Shown: positions 25,618 to 33,827 of the stretch, in pieces | How positions within the stretch are numbered: the stretch's first letter is position 1 | Layout: each line of letters opens with the position of its first letter | Assembly: GCA_024693045.1 (NCBI GenBank) | Contig: JAILLQ010000020.1 | Span: 163,387 to 227,386, forward strand | DNA: 64,000 nucleotides | Reading direction: 5' to 3' | Source: Treponema sp. | GTDB lineage: Bacteria; Spirochaetota; Spirochaetia; Treponematales; Treponemataceae | The notes under the pieces: model-generated | Databases searched by the model: none | Told to the model about the DNA's origin: nothing | Seen by the model: only the letters and a program-made list of their open reading frames with translations | Position numbers and translations under genes: made by a program

Positions 25618-27478
25618 TTTTTTCAAAAAACCTGCATTAATTACAATCCTAGTTTTTACACTAGGAGCTTTTGCATACGTTTTTTCTAAATATGCCCTTC
25701 TCGCCTTTACCCCTATGAACAAAATCACTGCCACTATTACACAATCAGAAAGAGGTTCTATCGTTGACAGAAACGGAAAACCTCTTGCTGTGCAAACTAA
25801 TTTTTACCATGTCGGAGTCACACCTCACCTTGTAAAAAATCCCGAAAAATTTGCAAATGACATTGCCGACTCTTTGGGCATGAAGAGCCAGGAAATTCTT
25901 GCAATTTTGAACCAGGCCGACAAAGCAAGTTTTGTTTATCTTAAAAAAAAGGTAGATCAGACCGTTTACACAGAACTTAAGAAAATCACAGATGAAAACA
26001 ATTATATGTTCGTAACCTTCGACCGCATTCCAGGCCGAGTATATCCGGAAAACGCCCTTGCCAGTCAGCTGATTGGCTACATGGGAGAAGAAGGAAAGGG
26101 GCTTGCCGGAATTGAATATTCTATGCAGGATTTTTTACAACCGGTAAACACAGAGGGCGATAAAAAAGCACAGCCCGAAAAAAATATTTACCTTACAATT
26201 GATGCAAACCTTCAGTATAAGCTTGAAGAAATAGCCCGTGAAACTATGAATACAACACAGGCTGAAAGTATGATGCTCTTAGCTTCAGATGTAAGCAGCG
26301 GTGAAATACTTTCTTACATCAGTTTACCTTCTGTAAATCTAAATGAATACAACTACGCAAATATAGAACAAACTATAGACCGTCCTGCTATGACAGCCTA
26401 CGAACCTGGTTCCGTTTTTAAAATTTTTACAGTTGCTTCAATGTATGACGCAGGCCTCATAAAAGCAAGCGATTCCTTCCTTTGTGATGGAGTTTTTGAA
26501 CACCGAATACGAGGCGGCGAAACCATCAGAATCAAATGTCTTGAACACCATGGATGGCTTACACCTAGGGAAGCCTTAAAATATTCTTGTAATGATGCCT
26601 TGGCTCAGATTGCAAGCAGAACAACAGATGAAAATTTCATGCAAATGGTTCGCCGTTTAGGCTTTGGTCAGAGAACAGGTATTGAACTTCCTGGAGAAAC
26701 AAGCGGTTCCGTTAAAGATGTAAACTCTAGACTCTGGTCAGCCCGCTCAAAGCCAACAATCGCAATGGGACAAGAAATAAGTGTTTCAGCCCTGCAAATG
26801 ATTCAGGCAGCATCTTCTCTTGCTAACAAGGGGGTTCCTGTAAAACCCGCAGTAGTAAAAAGAATCACAAACAAGGATGGAACCATTTATTACGAGCACA
26901 AACCTTTTAATCTGGAACCAGTATTCAAAGAATCAACCGCAGATTACCTCTTAAGCTGTATGGAAACGACTGCAACATCGGGAACAGGTAGTAGAGCCCG
27001 CTTACATGATATTTCCATTGGTGTAAAAACAGGAACTGCTCAAATGGCAGACAAGAACGGTGGTTATTCTACCACAGACTTTCTTTCTAACTGTATGGCT
27101 ATTTTCCCAATAGAAGAGCCTCAGATAATTCTTTACATAGTTGTTGTAAAAGCAAAGGGTGAAACCTACGCCGGAAGAATTGTAGCCCCTGTTATTGCAA
27201 AAGCTGCAGATGTGATAATTGACCATTTAGGAATGAGCAGAGGGGATGCCGCTTCCCTTGAACACAATGGAAAGATTACTATTTCAAGTTCAAAACCTTT
27301 GATTATAAAAAATGAAGTTCCTGATTTTACAGGTATGTCAATGAGAGAACTTTTACCGCTCTTCAACCGCTCAGATATTGAAATAAAAATAAACGGATCC
27401 GGCTGGGTTAAGAGTCAAAGTCCCGAAGCAGGAACTCCGATTACGGAGAACATGTTAATTGAACTCAATCTGGAATAA
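25610..27478 (+). CDS. ftsI: FtsI/PBP2-type penicillin-binding protein with PASTA domain
   Basis: Class B peptidoglycan transpeptidase, 622 residues. An N-terminal membrane anchor is at about 9-29, and the dimerisation/pedestal region has RGSIVDRNGKPLA. The transpeptidase domain has SxxK in GSVFKIF, SxN in YSCNDAL and KTG in VKTGTAQ. A C-terminal PASTA repeat spans about 567-622 (VPDFTGMSMRELLPLF). The architecture matches septal FtsI/SpoVD-like enzymes. Whether it is the septal or the elongation enzyme cannot be told from the window. Confidence 0.92.
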   Translation: MNDFFKKPALITILVFTLGAFAYVFSKYALLAFTPMNKITATITQSERGSIVDRNGKPLAVQTNFYHVGVTPHLVKNPEKFANDIADSLGMKSQEILAILNQADKASFVYLKKKVDQTVYTELKKITDENNYMFVTFDRIPGRVYPENALASQLIGYMGEEGKGLAGIEYSMQDFLQPVNTEGDKKAQPEKNIYLTIDANLQYKLEEIARETMNTTQAESMMLLASDVSSGEILSYISLPSVNLNEYNYANIEQTIDRPAMTAYEPGSVFKIFTVASMYDAGLIKASDSFLCDGVFEHRIRGGETIRIKCLEHHGWLTPREALKYSCNDALAQIASRTTDENFMQMVRRLGFGQRTGIELPGETSGSVKDVNSRLWSARSKPTIAMGQEISVSALQMIQAASSLANKGVPVKPAVVKRITNKDGTIYYEHKPFNLEPVFKESTADYLLSCMETTATSGTGSRARLHDISIGVKTGTAQMADKNGGYSTTDFLSNCMAIFPIEEPQIILYIVVVKAKGETYAGRIVAPVIAKAADVIIDHLGMSRGDAASLEHNGKITISSSKPLIIKNEVPDFTGMSMRELLPLFNRSDIEIKINGSGWVKSQSPEAGTPITENMLIELNLE

Positions 27479-28901
27479 AAACATTTCTCTATTTGAAAAA
27501 AGATTTCCCTCACTCTTTAACCTTCTTCAGGAAGCGATTCAAGGATTTTCAAAGCTGGAAGGAAGTCCAAAAGAAAAAGATTTGTATCCTTTTTGGAAAA
27601 TTATACCTTCGAAAACAAATGAAGTAACAGTAGAAGAAAAAGGCATAAAACTACATTCTGCCTACAACCCCATAAAAGAAAGCCAAAACCTACTTCTCAA
27701 GCAGAAAGATCAGATAGAATCATCGGATGCAATTGTTTTCATGGGAATGGGTTTGGGTTACACTTTTCTTGAAGCTGCAAAAAACTTCCCTGAAAAACAA
27801 TTTATACTTGTAGAACCAGATCCCAATCATTTTCTTGCAGCTCTTTTATTTCTAGATTTTGAAAAAGTTTTTTCATGTCCAAAGCTTATTCTTGCTGTTT
27901 CTTGCCCACCAGACCAGCTGATGCCTCTTATAAATCAGAATTCTTTGGAAAAAACTCTTTTTATTTCTGTTAAAGCTCACGAAATCCATGCAGAAAAGTA
28001 TTTTTCTTCTGTACACGAATTAATAGAAAGAAATAAGGCTAAGGAAAAAATAAATCAGGCAACCCTTAAAAAATTCGAAAAACTCTGGAGAAATAACTGC
28101 AGAAAAAATGCCCCCCTAATAAATAGCTTAAGAGGCGTAAACTGCCTGAAAGACAGATTCAAAGATCTTCCATTTTTACTTTTAGCCGCAGGTCCTACGC
28201 TAGAAGAAATTCTTCCACATTTAGAAGAAATAAAAGAAAGATGTAAAATAATCTGCGTAGACACCGCTTTAAAAGCCTGTTTGAGACAAAAAGTAGAACC
28301 AGATTTTATTATATTAACAGATCCTCAGTACTGGGCTTACAGGCATATAGCAGGACTTGCTTCTCCTTCTTCCACTTTAATAACTGAAATTGCCGCCTAC
28401 CCAGCCGTATTCAGATTCAAATGCAAAGAAATTTTACTTTGCGATTCCCAAGTTCCTATGGCAAAAGAATACTCTTCCATAGAAAAGGGAAATTTAGGTT
28501 CTGGAGGTTCTGTTGCAAGTTCGGCTTTCAACTTTTGTATCTATTCAGGGGCAAAAGAAATATACACAGCTGGACTTGATTTTGCATTTCCAGAAAAACA
28601 AACTCATATTAAAGGAAGCACTTTTGAAGAAAGTATTCACCGCTCATCTTTAAAAAATTCTACTGCAGAAACAAAAAGTCTACCACTTTTATTCAATGGA
28701 AACGTTACCCTTGCACAGGACTACGACGGTAAACCAATATTAACTGATAAAAAAATGAAAATGTTTGCCTGGTGGTTTGAAAGCAGAATTGCAGAAGTAC
28801 CTGATGTCAAAGTTTACAGTCTTTCTGCAAAAGGAATAAAAATTCCTGGAATAGAAGTATCATCTGTAAAAAATCTTTTAAATAAATCAAAATTGTCCTA
28901 A
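27459..28901 (+). CDS. Motility-associated (MAF/DUF115) glycosyltransferase-like protein
   Basis: 480 residues with the DUF115/MptE-like Rossmann domain (LLAAGPTLEEILPHL, IICVDTALKACLRQKVEPDFIILTDP) near residues 238-290 and FMGMGLGYTFLEA near 90. Family members transfer nonulosonic (pseudaminic or legionaminic) acids to flagellins. The only plausible start is TTG at 27459, with GGAG about 10 nt upstream, overlapping ftsI by 20 nt. The stop codon overlaps the -35 of a sigma-28-type promoter. Confidence 0.85.
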   Translation: MNSIWNKNISLFEKRFPSLFNLLQEAIQGFSKLEGSPKEKDLYPFWKIIPSKTNEVTVEEKGIKLHSAYNPIKESQNLLLKQKDQIESSDAIVFMGMGLGYTFLEAAKNFPEKQFILVEPDPNHFLAALLFLDFEKVFSCPKLILAVSCPPDQLMPLINQNSLEKTLFISVKAHEIHAEKYFSSVHELIERNKAKEKINQATLKKFEKLWRNNCRKNAPLINSLRGVNCLKDRFKDLPFLLLAAGPTLEEILPHLEEIKERCKIICVDTALKACLRQKVEPDFIILTDPQYWAYRHIAGLASPSSTLITEIAAYPAVFRFKCKEILLCDSQVPMAKEYSSIEKGNLGSGGSVASSAFNFCIYSGAKEIYTAGLDFAFPEKQTHIKGSTFEESIHRSSLKNSTAETKSLPLLFNGNVTLAQDYDGKPILTDKKMKMFAWWFESRIAEVPDVKVYSLSAKGIKIPGIEVSSVKNLLNKSKLS

Positions 28902-28925
28902 AGTTTGAATTTCACGAACCGATAT
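28899..28925 (+). promoter_or_regulatory. Sigma-28-type promoter
   Basis: TAAA (28899-28902), exactly 15 nt, then ACCGATAT (28918-28925). The flagellar sigma-28 consensus is TAAA-N15-GCCGATAA. It is the first of three such sites with exact spacing in the window. Confidence 0.7.
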
Positions 28926-28930
28926 TTAAA

Positions 28931-29032
28931 ATGTCGCAACAATACGGACGGTTTATCGACATCCAGACGCCTGTAAAACTTGTGCTTTCCTAAAAAACTT
29001 GAAAAATGTGTGAGATTTTTCAAGTTTTTTTT
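28931..29032 (+). ncRNA. Small sigma-28-driven transcript, possibly also encoding a 20-residue peptide
   Basis: Between the sigma-28-type promoter and the terminator at 28992-29032 lies a predicted RNA of about 100 nt. ATGTCG (28931-28936) pairs perfectly with CGACAT (28957-28962), enclosing a 20-nt loop with the single GGA. A CAG-ACGC-CTG mini-stem and the terminator hairpin follow. The same stretch contains a 20-codon frame (28931-28993) whose ATG coincides with the expected transcription start, so it could be a leaderless micro-ORF. No RNA or peptide family is recognised; I cannot tell from the sequence whether the RNA or the peptide matters. Confidence 0.5.
28992..29032 (+). terminator. 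Terminator of the small transcript
   Basis: AAACTTGAAAAAT and ATTTTTCAAGTTT form a 13-bp stem with a short loop, followed by TTTTTTTT. It lies before the HD-GYP gene. Confidence 0.9.
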
Positions 29033-29047
29033 ATTTAACACCGATAA
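29021..29047 (+). promoter_or_regulatory. Second sigma-28-like -10 before the HD-GYP gene
   Basis: ACCGATAA (29040-29047) matches the sigma-28 -10 at 7 of 8 positions. At the 15-nt spacing the -35 would be CAAG, inside the terminator arm, a weak match to TAAA. The start would give a leader of about 12 nt. Confidence 0.4.
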
Positions 29048-29065
29048 AGATATTGGGGTAGTATA

Positions 29066-30385
29066 ATGGGCACAGTAAAGTTTGATACATTACAGAATGA
29101 TATTTCATTTAAATCTGATTTAATGCTGGATAAAAATTTTCTCTTGCTTCCAAAAACAGTTTCGGTAACTGACCAGCTTATAAAGCTTCTTGAAGAATGG
29201 CAGTTCACAGAAGGTTTTTCTGATGAATCAATCAGTCTTGGTGGAGACATAGGAATTCCACAAAAAACCGCAAAAGATAATAAAGAAGATGAAAACAAGG
29301 AAAATATCAGTAGTTCTGTAAAACAAGCCCTAAAAGATGCTAAAAGTGCAAACTTTATGAATACTGAACGTTCCAAAATGGCCTCTGTACAAAAAGTTTA
29401 CACTGAATACATGAATTACATAAATTCAGTTTATACACACTATGCAACCCATAAAAAAATCAATTTTCAGGAACTTTCAGACACAGTTAAAGACTTGTGT
29501 ATTTTTATCAAAGACAATAAAAGATATGTTCTTAGAATTACCCCTTCTGCAGAATCACGAAACAAAAACTTTCTGGTAATTCATTCTATGCGCTCTACAG
29601 TTCTGGCAATAACGATTGGAATTGAACTCCACATGGCTCTTTCAAAATTGATTGAATTAGGAATTACTAGTATTCTTCACGAAATAGGCATGCTTCGTCT
29701 GCCACCACAACTATATCTAACAGACAGAAGCCTTTCTCCTGCCGAAAAAGCCCGCATTACCACTCATCCAATTTTAGGCTTTAATATTCTAAAGGAACTT
29801 GAATTTCCATTAAGTATTCAGCTTGGAGTTCTTGAACACCATGAAAAAGAAAACGGCATGGGATACCCTAGACATCTAACTGGTGCAAAAATTTCTTCTT
29901 ACTCAAAAATAATTTCAGTTGCATGCTCTTTTGAAGCAATTACAGCCCCACGTGAATATAAAACAGAACGCTCAACTTTTGACGCTATGGTTGAAATGCT
30001 TAAAAATCAAAACAGCCAGTACGATCCTACTGTTATAAAGGCTCTTCTGTTTAGCCTTAGCCTTTACCCTATTGGTGCTTTTGTTTTCCTACAGAACGGA
30101 AAAATAGGAATTGTTACAGATGTTTCACCTAACAACCCAAAAAATCCTATTGTTCAACTGGCCACAGAAAGAGATGCAAACGGTGGAATAATTTCTATTC
30201 AGACAGATGAAACTTCAAACAAAATTGTAAGAGTTCTAACGAAAGAAGAACAAGAAGATGTGCAGAAACAAATGGACCAGGCCCACGAAATGCGAAAACT
30301 CGAAAAGGCACTGGAATCTGCAAAAGAAGAAGAAAAAGAAGAAAGCGGAGGATTTTCATCCGTAGACTTAAGCGAATTCGCCTAA
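29066..30385 (+). CDS. HD-GYP-like c-di-GMP phosphodiesterase variant
   Basis: 439 residues, no membrane segment. The N-terminal ~150 residues are unassigned; the HD-GYP domain spans about 165-350. The motif order is kept, but the HD dyad reads LHEIGM (His-Glu) and the later metal Asp position reads SFEAIT. The histidines of TTHPILG and LEHHE and the GYP motif (NGMGYPR) are intact. A C-terminal acidic coiled tail has runs of Lys/Glu. It either hydrolyses c-di-GMP with altered metals or only binds it. It lies after the sigma-28-driven transcript and is preceded by a sigma-28-like -10; its stop is 2 nt from the converging aldo/keto gene. Confidence 0.82.
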   Translation: MGTVKFDTLQNDISFKSDLMLDKNFLLLPKTVSVTDQLIKLLEEWQFTEGFSDESISLGGDIGIPQKTAKDNKEDENKENISSSVKQALKDAKSANFMNTERSKMASVQKVYTEYMNYINSVYTHYATHKKINFQELSDTVKDLCIFIKDNKRYVLRITPSAESRNKNFLVIHSMRSTVLAITIGIELHMALSKLIELGITSILHEIGMLRLPPQLYLTDRSLSPAEKARITTHPILGFNILKELEFPLSIQLGVLEHHEKENGMGYPRHLTGAKISSYSKIISVACSFEAITAPREYKTERSTFDAMVEMLKNQNSQYDPTVIKALLFSLSLYPIGAFVFLQNGKIGIVTDVSPNNPKNPIVQLATERDANGGIISIQTDETSNKIVRVLTKEEQEDVQKQMDQAHEMRKLEKALESAKEEEKEESGGFSSVDLSEFA

Positions 30386-30387
30386 GT

Positions 30388-31149
30388 CTAATTAAAGAAT
30401 TGCCGTAAGTGTTCTACATCTTCTTGAAATTTTTCATCAATTACAGGAGGATGTTCGTTAAAGTAAAGAACCTGATTAAGTTCTTCTTCGCTTTCTACCC
30501 CCCACAAAGGTATTACATTTTCATACTGGTGTAAAAATCCAAATGCCAAAGGAATATTAGAAACGAGACCTCCACAAAGAGGCTGCATGGCAATAAAACC
30601 AACATCATTTTCTTCACACAACTTTACCAATGCTCTTGTATCATCAGGACTAAGCATACTAAAAGGAAACTGAAGAGTGTCATAATAGCCGCTTCGTACA
30701 GCATTTTCTGCTGCATCCAAATCCTGAGTTGCAAAACCTATGGCCTTAATCTTTCCGTTTTCTTTAAGATTTTTAAGAGCATTATATATTCCATCAGAAG
30801 CATTCAACTGAGGAACAAAGCCGTCCGATTCATACTGATATAACTCAATATAATCGGTGTGCATAACATTCAAGCTGGTTTCAACATCGCTCAAAACTTC
30901 TGCACCACTTTGGGCGTTAGTCTTAGTAGCAACTACAACGCTAGATCTTATGTCACCAATTGCATCACCTAATAGTACTTCGCAATCAGGTGTTGTGCGG
31001 GATGTATCAAAAAAATTAATACCATTCGTATAAGCCAGACGCACAAGAGCAGCAGCTGATTCGGCATCCTTCATTTTAGAAAGACTCATAGCTCCCATTG
31101 CAACGCGGCTAATCATTAAATTAGATTTACCTAATCTTATAAATTCCAT
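30388..31149 (-). CDS. Aldo/keto-reductase-like protein with incomplete catalytic site
   Basis: 253 residues with the AKR barrel pattern: MEFIRLGKSNLMISRVAMGAM, NFFDTSRTTPDCEVLLGDAIG, VVVATKTNA, DYIELYQYESDG and IKAIGFATQD. Of the tetrad, Asp (FFDTS) and Lys (ATKT) are present, but the Tyr position reads Thr (DTSRTTPD, against DTARGYGD in the family) and the His of LYQxH is lost (LYQYES). Classical reductase activity is therefore doubtful. The ATG at 31149 matches the usual family start. The frame opens further upstream to a TTG, but that would begin inside the glyS terminator. No Shine-Dalgarno is seen. Confidence 0.75.
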   Translation of the reverse strand: MEFIRLGKSNLMISRVAMGAMSLSKMKDAESAAALVRLAYTNGINFFDTSRTTPDCEVLLGDAIGDIRSSVVVATKTNAQSGAEVLSDVETSLNVMHTDYIELYQYESDGFVPQLNASDGIYNALKNLKENGKIKAIGFATQDLDAAENAVRSGYYDTLQFPFSMLSPDDTRALVKLCEENDVGFIAMQPLCGGLVSNIPLAFGFLHQYENVIPLWGVESEEELNQVLYFNEHPPVIDEKFQEDVEHLRQFFN

Positions 31150-31154
31150 AAACA

Positions 31155-31189
31155 AAAAAGTGACGGTTAAAGACAAACTTTAACCGCCA
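31155..31189 (-). terminator. Terminator after glyS
   Basis: TGGCGGTTAAAG and CTTTAACCGTCA (minus strand) pair over 12 positions with one G-T wobble and a 5-nt loop, followed by CTTTTTTG. The next gene's ATG follows within 15 nt. Confidence 0.85.
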
Positions 31190-31206
31190 AATCGCCTCTA
31201 TTTAGA

Positions 31207-32685
31207 TTAACGTTCTACAGGTTTGTAGTTTTTAATTGCTTTTTGAATAAATGGAACAAGGTCGTCCAAAGAAACGCGTTCCTGTGCCATTGAATCACGG
31301 AAGCGAACTGTTACTGTATTGAACAATTCGTTTGCAGAACCATCATCCTTCTTTTCATTAATTGTATCATAGTCAACAGTTACACAGAAAGGAGTTCCTA
31401 CTTCATCCTGACGACGATAGCGTTTACCAACTGTACCACTTACATCAAAGTCAGTTACGAAATCTTCCTTGAGCATATGCTGGATTTCTTTTGCCTTTTC
31501 TGCCAATCCATCTTTCTTCATCAATGGAAGAACAGCTACTGTGATTGGAGCGAGTTTTGGATGAAGATGAAGAACAGTTCTGTAGTCCTCTTTTCCATCA
31601 GTTCCAACATTTTCTTCTTCATATGCTTCACAAAGGAACATAAGGAAGTTGCGGTTCAAACCAGCTGAAGTTTCTACTACATATGGTACATACTTTTTAT
31701 TTCCATCTTCCTGATCCATATATGTAAGATCTTTTTTAGAATATGCAATATGCTGAGAAAGGTCGAAATCTGTTCGGCTATGAATACCTTCAACTTCTTC
31801 AAAACCAATTGGGAAGTTATATGTAATATCGTAAGCATCCTTTGCGTAGTGAGCAAGTTTATCGTGATGATGCCACTTAAGCTGCTTTTCAGGAATACCG
31901 TATTTTGTGTAGAATGACCATCTTTCATTTCTCCAGCGTTCAAAAGTTTCATCTTCTGTTCCTGGCTTACAGAAATATTCCATTTCCATCTGTTCAAATT
32001 CACATGTACGGAAAATAAAGTTCTTAAAAATGATTTCATTTCGGAAAGATTTACCAACCTGAGCAACACCAAAAGGAATCTTCATTCTGTTAGACTGAAC
32101 GATATTCTTAAAATCTGTAAAAATACCCTGACAAGTTTCTGGGCGAAGGTAGATAAGATGACTTTCATCAGCGATAGGACCCTGATAAGTCTTAAACATA
32201 AGATTGAATTCACGAACTGCAGTATACTTTTTATTTTTTGATCCACATGTAGGACAATTGATATTAGCATCAATAAATGCCTTCATTTCTTCATGAGTCA
32301 TTGTATCTACAGGTTTTCCAGGGTTTACATCTGGATGTGCAGCTACAAAGTCTTCGATGAGTTTATCGGCTCTGTGACGAGCATTACATTCAAGACAGTC
32401 AACCATTGGGTCTGAAAAGTGATCAACATGACCAGATGCTTTCCATGTTGTGTGGTGCTGGAAAATTGCTGAATCCAAACCGACAACATCATCATGAAGC
32501 TGAGTCATGTAATGCCACCATGCATTCTGAATGTTACGCTTAAAATCTACGCCTAAAGGACCGTAATCCCAGGCACCTGCCTGTCCACCGTAAATTTCTG
32601 AAGCCTGATAAACAAAACCACGTCTCTTACAGAGCGAAATGATTTTGTCCAATGTACACGCATGTGTATCTTTTTCGTTTGCCAT
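31207..32685 (-). CDS. glyS: Glycyl-tRNA synthetase (homodimeric class II)
   Basis: Charges tRNA-Gly. 492 residues of the alpha2 (eukaryote/Gram-positive-like) type: GFVYQASEIYGGQAGAWDYGPLG (motif 1 region, residues ~19-41), motif 2 SFRNEIIFKNFIFRTCEFEQME and a C-terminal anticodon-binding domain. A CxxC pair (INCPTCGSKNKK) near 150 suggests a zinc-stabilised insertion. The ATG at 32685 is chosen because GAGGAAATTACAA precedes it and the family begins there; the frame opens upstream without a good binding site. A perfect 8-bp inverted repeat lies in the upstream region. Confidence 0.96.
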   Translation of the reverse strand: MANEKDTHACTLDKIISLCKRRGFVYQASEIYGGQAGAWDYGPLGVDFKRNIQNAWWHYMTQLHDDVVGLDSAIFQHHTTWKASGHVDHFSDPMVDCLECNARHRADKLIEDFVAAHPDVNPGKPVDTMTHEEMKAFIDANINCPTCGSKNKKYTAVREFNLMFKTYQGPIADESHLIYLRPETCQGIFTDFKNIVQSNRMKIPFGVAQVGKSFRNEIIFKNFIFRTCEFEQMEMEYFCKPGTEDETFERWRNERWSFYTKYGIPEKQLKWHHHDKLAHYAKDAYDITYNFPIGFEEVEGIHSRTDFDLSQHIAYSKKDLTYMDQEDGNKKYVPYVVETSAGLNRNFLMFLCEAYEEENVGTDGKEDYRTVLHLHPKLAPITVAVLPLMKKDGLAEKAKEIQHMLKEDFVTDFDVSGTVGKRYRRQDEVGTPFCVTVDYDTINEKKDDGSANELFNTVTVRFRDSMAQERVSLDDLVPFIQKAIKNYKPVER

Positions 32686-32721
32686 TTGTAATTTCCTCAT
32701 GCCGCCGGATTGCGACACTAA

Positions 32722-32751
32722 TTGTGATATAAGTAAATTACATTATCACAA
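32722..32751. repeat. Inverted repeat upstream of glyS
   Basis: TTGTGATA, 14 nt, TATCACAA: a perfect 8-bp inverted repeat 37 nt before the glyS ATG. It is an operator candidate; the half-site spacing does not fit a Crp site. Confidence 0.4.
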
Positions 32752-32786
32752 ATACAAGCTTTTCTCAATCAGTGGAAAATTAAAAA

Positions 32787-33680
32787 TCATGGCTCTTCAA
32801 GGTCAGACAATTCATCGAATTTGATATCGTCTAAAGACAAAAGCTTTTCTTTATTTTCTTCAGGAACCTTAATATCTTGTTTATAATCAGTGTAGTCTTT
32901 CATAGAGGATTTTAAATGTTCATCCATTCTTTCCTGCAATGTTCTAAATACGAACTGCCTGATTTCTTCGTTAATAGTATAAGGAATGCTTTCATCAAGA
33001 ATAAATACGATTATAACTTCGTTTTCAATTGGCTTAATTGCAAAAACTTTAGACTTTACAACAAGGTCTTTTCTAAGCAAATGAAGGGTAATTACATAAT
33101 CACAATCTTTTACAAAAAGAGAAGCCATTGAAGATTTAACTCTTGCTGCAAAACCACAAGAACTCAAGTCGTTTAAGACCAAATCTACAAGCCTCTGATT
33201 CACCAAGCAGTTCGCAGTGAGTTCATTAGAACCGCGATAATCCAAACGAACATATTTTCGCCGGCCTTTAGATCCGTTTAAGTCTAATATTTTTTGTATT
33301 GTTAAAAATACCTCGGCTATAGGTTTATTTAAATCAATAAATCCACCGGGTAATTTTGTTTTCATAATAAACTGCTCTTTTTCTACGATATTTGCTTTTG
33401 CAGAAATAACTCCAAGAAAAACAGTTGAAAGAGAATCGTCAAATTCAAAGGACTTTACAAAATTGAACCATTCTTTCATTGAAAGGGAATCGTCAATATT
33501 AATAAAACATATTGCGTGTTCATTTTCGCGTAAAACAGCCTTAGCTTCTTTGTATGATTCCATAGTGTAGACTTCATACTCAAGGGAACGCAAACGTTCA
33601 ACAACTACGTTCCTTATATTTAGAGAAGGATTTAAAAAAAACACTTTGCGCCCAAATATAGGGTTTTCACTCGATTCCAT
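32787..33680 (-). CDS. Receiver-like/PilZ-domain c-di-GMP-binding protein
   Basis: 297 residues. The N-terminal ~125 residues look like a response-regulator fold without a convincing phospho-acceptor (AICFINIDDSLSMKEW). A PilZ domain follows, with the c-di-GMP motifs RRKYVRLDY (RxxxR type) and LNDLSSCGFAAR (N/DxSxxG) near residues 140-180. The C-terminal tail is charged. It probably alters motility or a partner protein on c-di-GMP binding. The promoter TTGTGA-N17-TATAAT ends 6 nt before the ATG and no Shine-Dalgarno exists, so the mRNA is likely leaderless. Confidence 0.85.
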   Translation of the reverse strand: MESSENPIFGRKVFFLNPSLNIRNVVVERLRSLEYEVYTMESYKEAKAVLRENEHAICFINIDDSLSMKEWFNFVKSFEFDDSLSTVFLGVISAKANIVEKEQFIMKTKLPGGFIDLNKPIAEVFLTIQKILDLNGSKGRRKYVRLDYRGSNELTANCLVNQRLVDLVLNDLSSCGFAARVKSSMASLFVKDCDYVITLHLLRKDLVVKSKVFAIKPIENEVIIVFILDESIPYTINEEIRQFVFRTLQERMDEHLKSSMKDYTDYKQDIKVPEENKEKLLSLDDIKFDELSDLEEP

Positions 33681-33686
33681 AAATCT

Positions 33687-33715
33687 ATTATAAATTGAGA
33701 TTTAATATTTCACAA
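33687..33715 (-). promoter_or_regulatory. Promoter of the PilZ gene, leaderless
   Basis: Minus strand TTGTGA (33710-33715), 17-nt spacer, TATAAT (33687-33692). The ATG starts at 33680, leaving 6 nt. The -35 directly abuts the T-run of the pflB terminator. Confidence 0.75.
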
Positions 33716-33716
33716 C

Positions 33717-33750
33717 AAAAAAAAGCCCGCTGATTTTTCAACGGGCTTTC
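33717..33750 (-). terminator. Terminator after pflB
   Basis: Minus strand AAAGCCCGTTGA, AAAA loop, TCAGCGGGCTTT: a 12-bp stem with one wobble, then TTTTT. Confidence 0.92.
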
Positions 33751-33827
33751 CATTTAACTATATGCTAAATGTTTATATACGATTACTTGTTCGCCACATG
33801 AGTTTACTTTCGCAAACTCGATGCAAA

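Noticed and set aside
31150..31176. Earlier TTG start for the aldo/keto-reductase-like protein
   Set aside because: That stretch is the stem and T-run of the glyS terminator.
32686..32786. T-box or glycine riboswitch before glyS, or a Crp site
   Set aside because: No T-box sequence, specifier loop or glycine aptamer core is present, and the TGTGA/TCACA spacing is far too wide for Crp.
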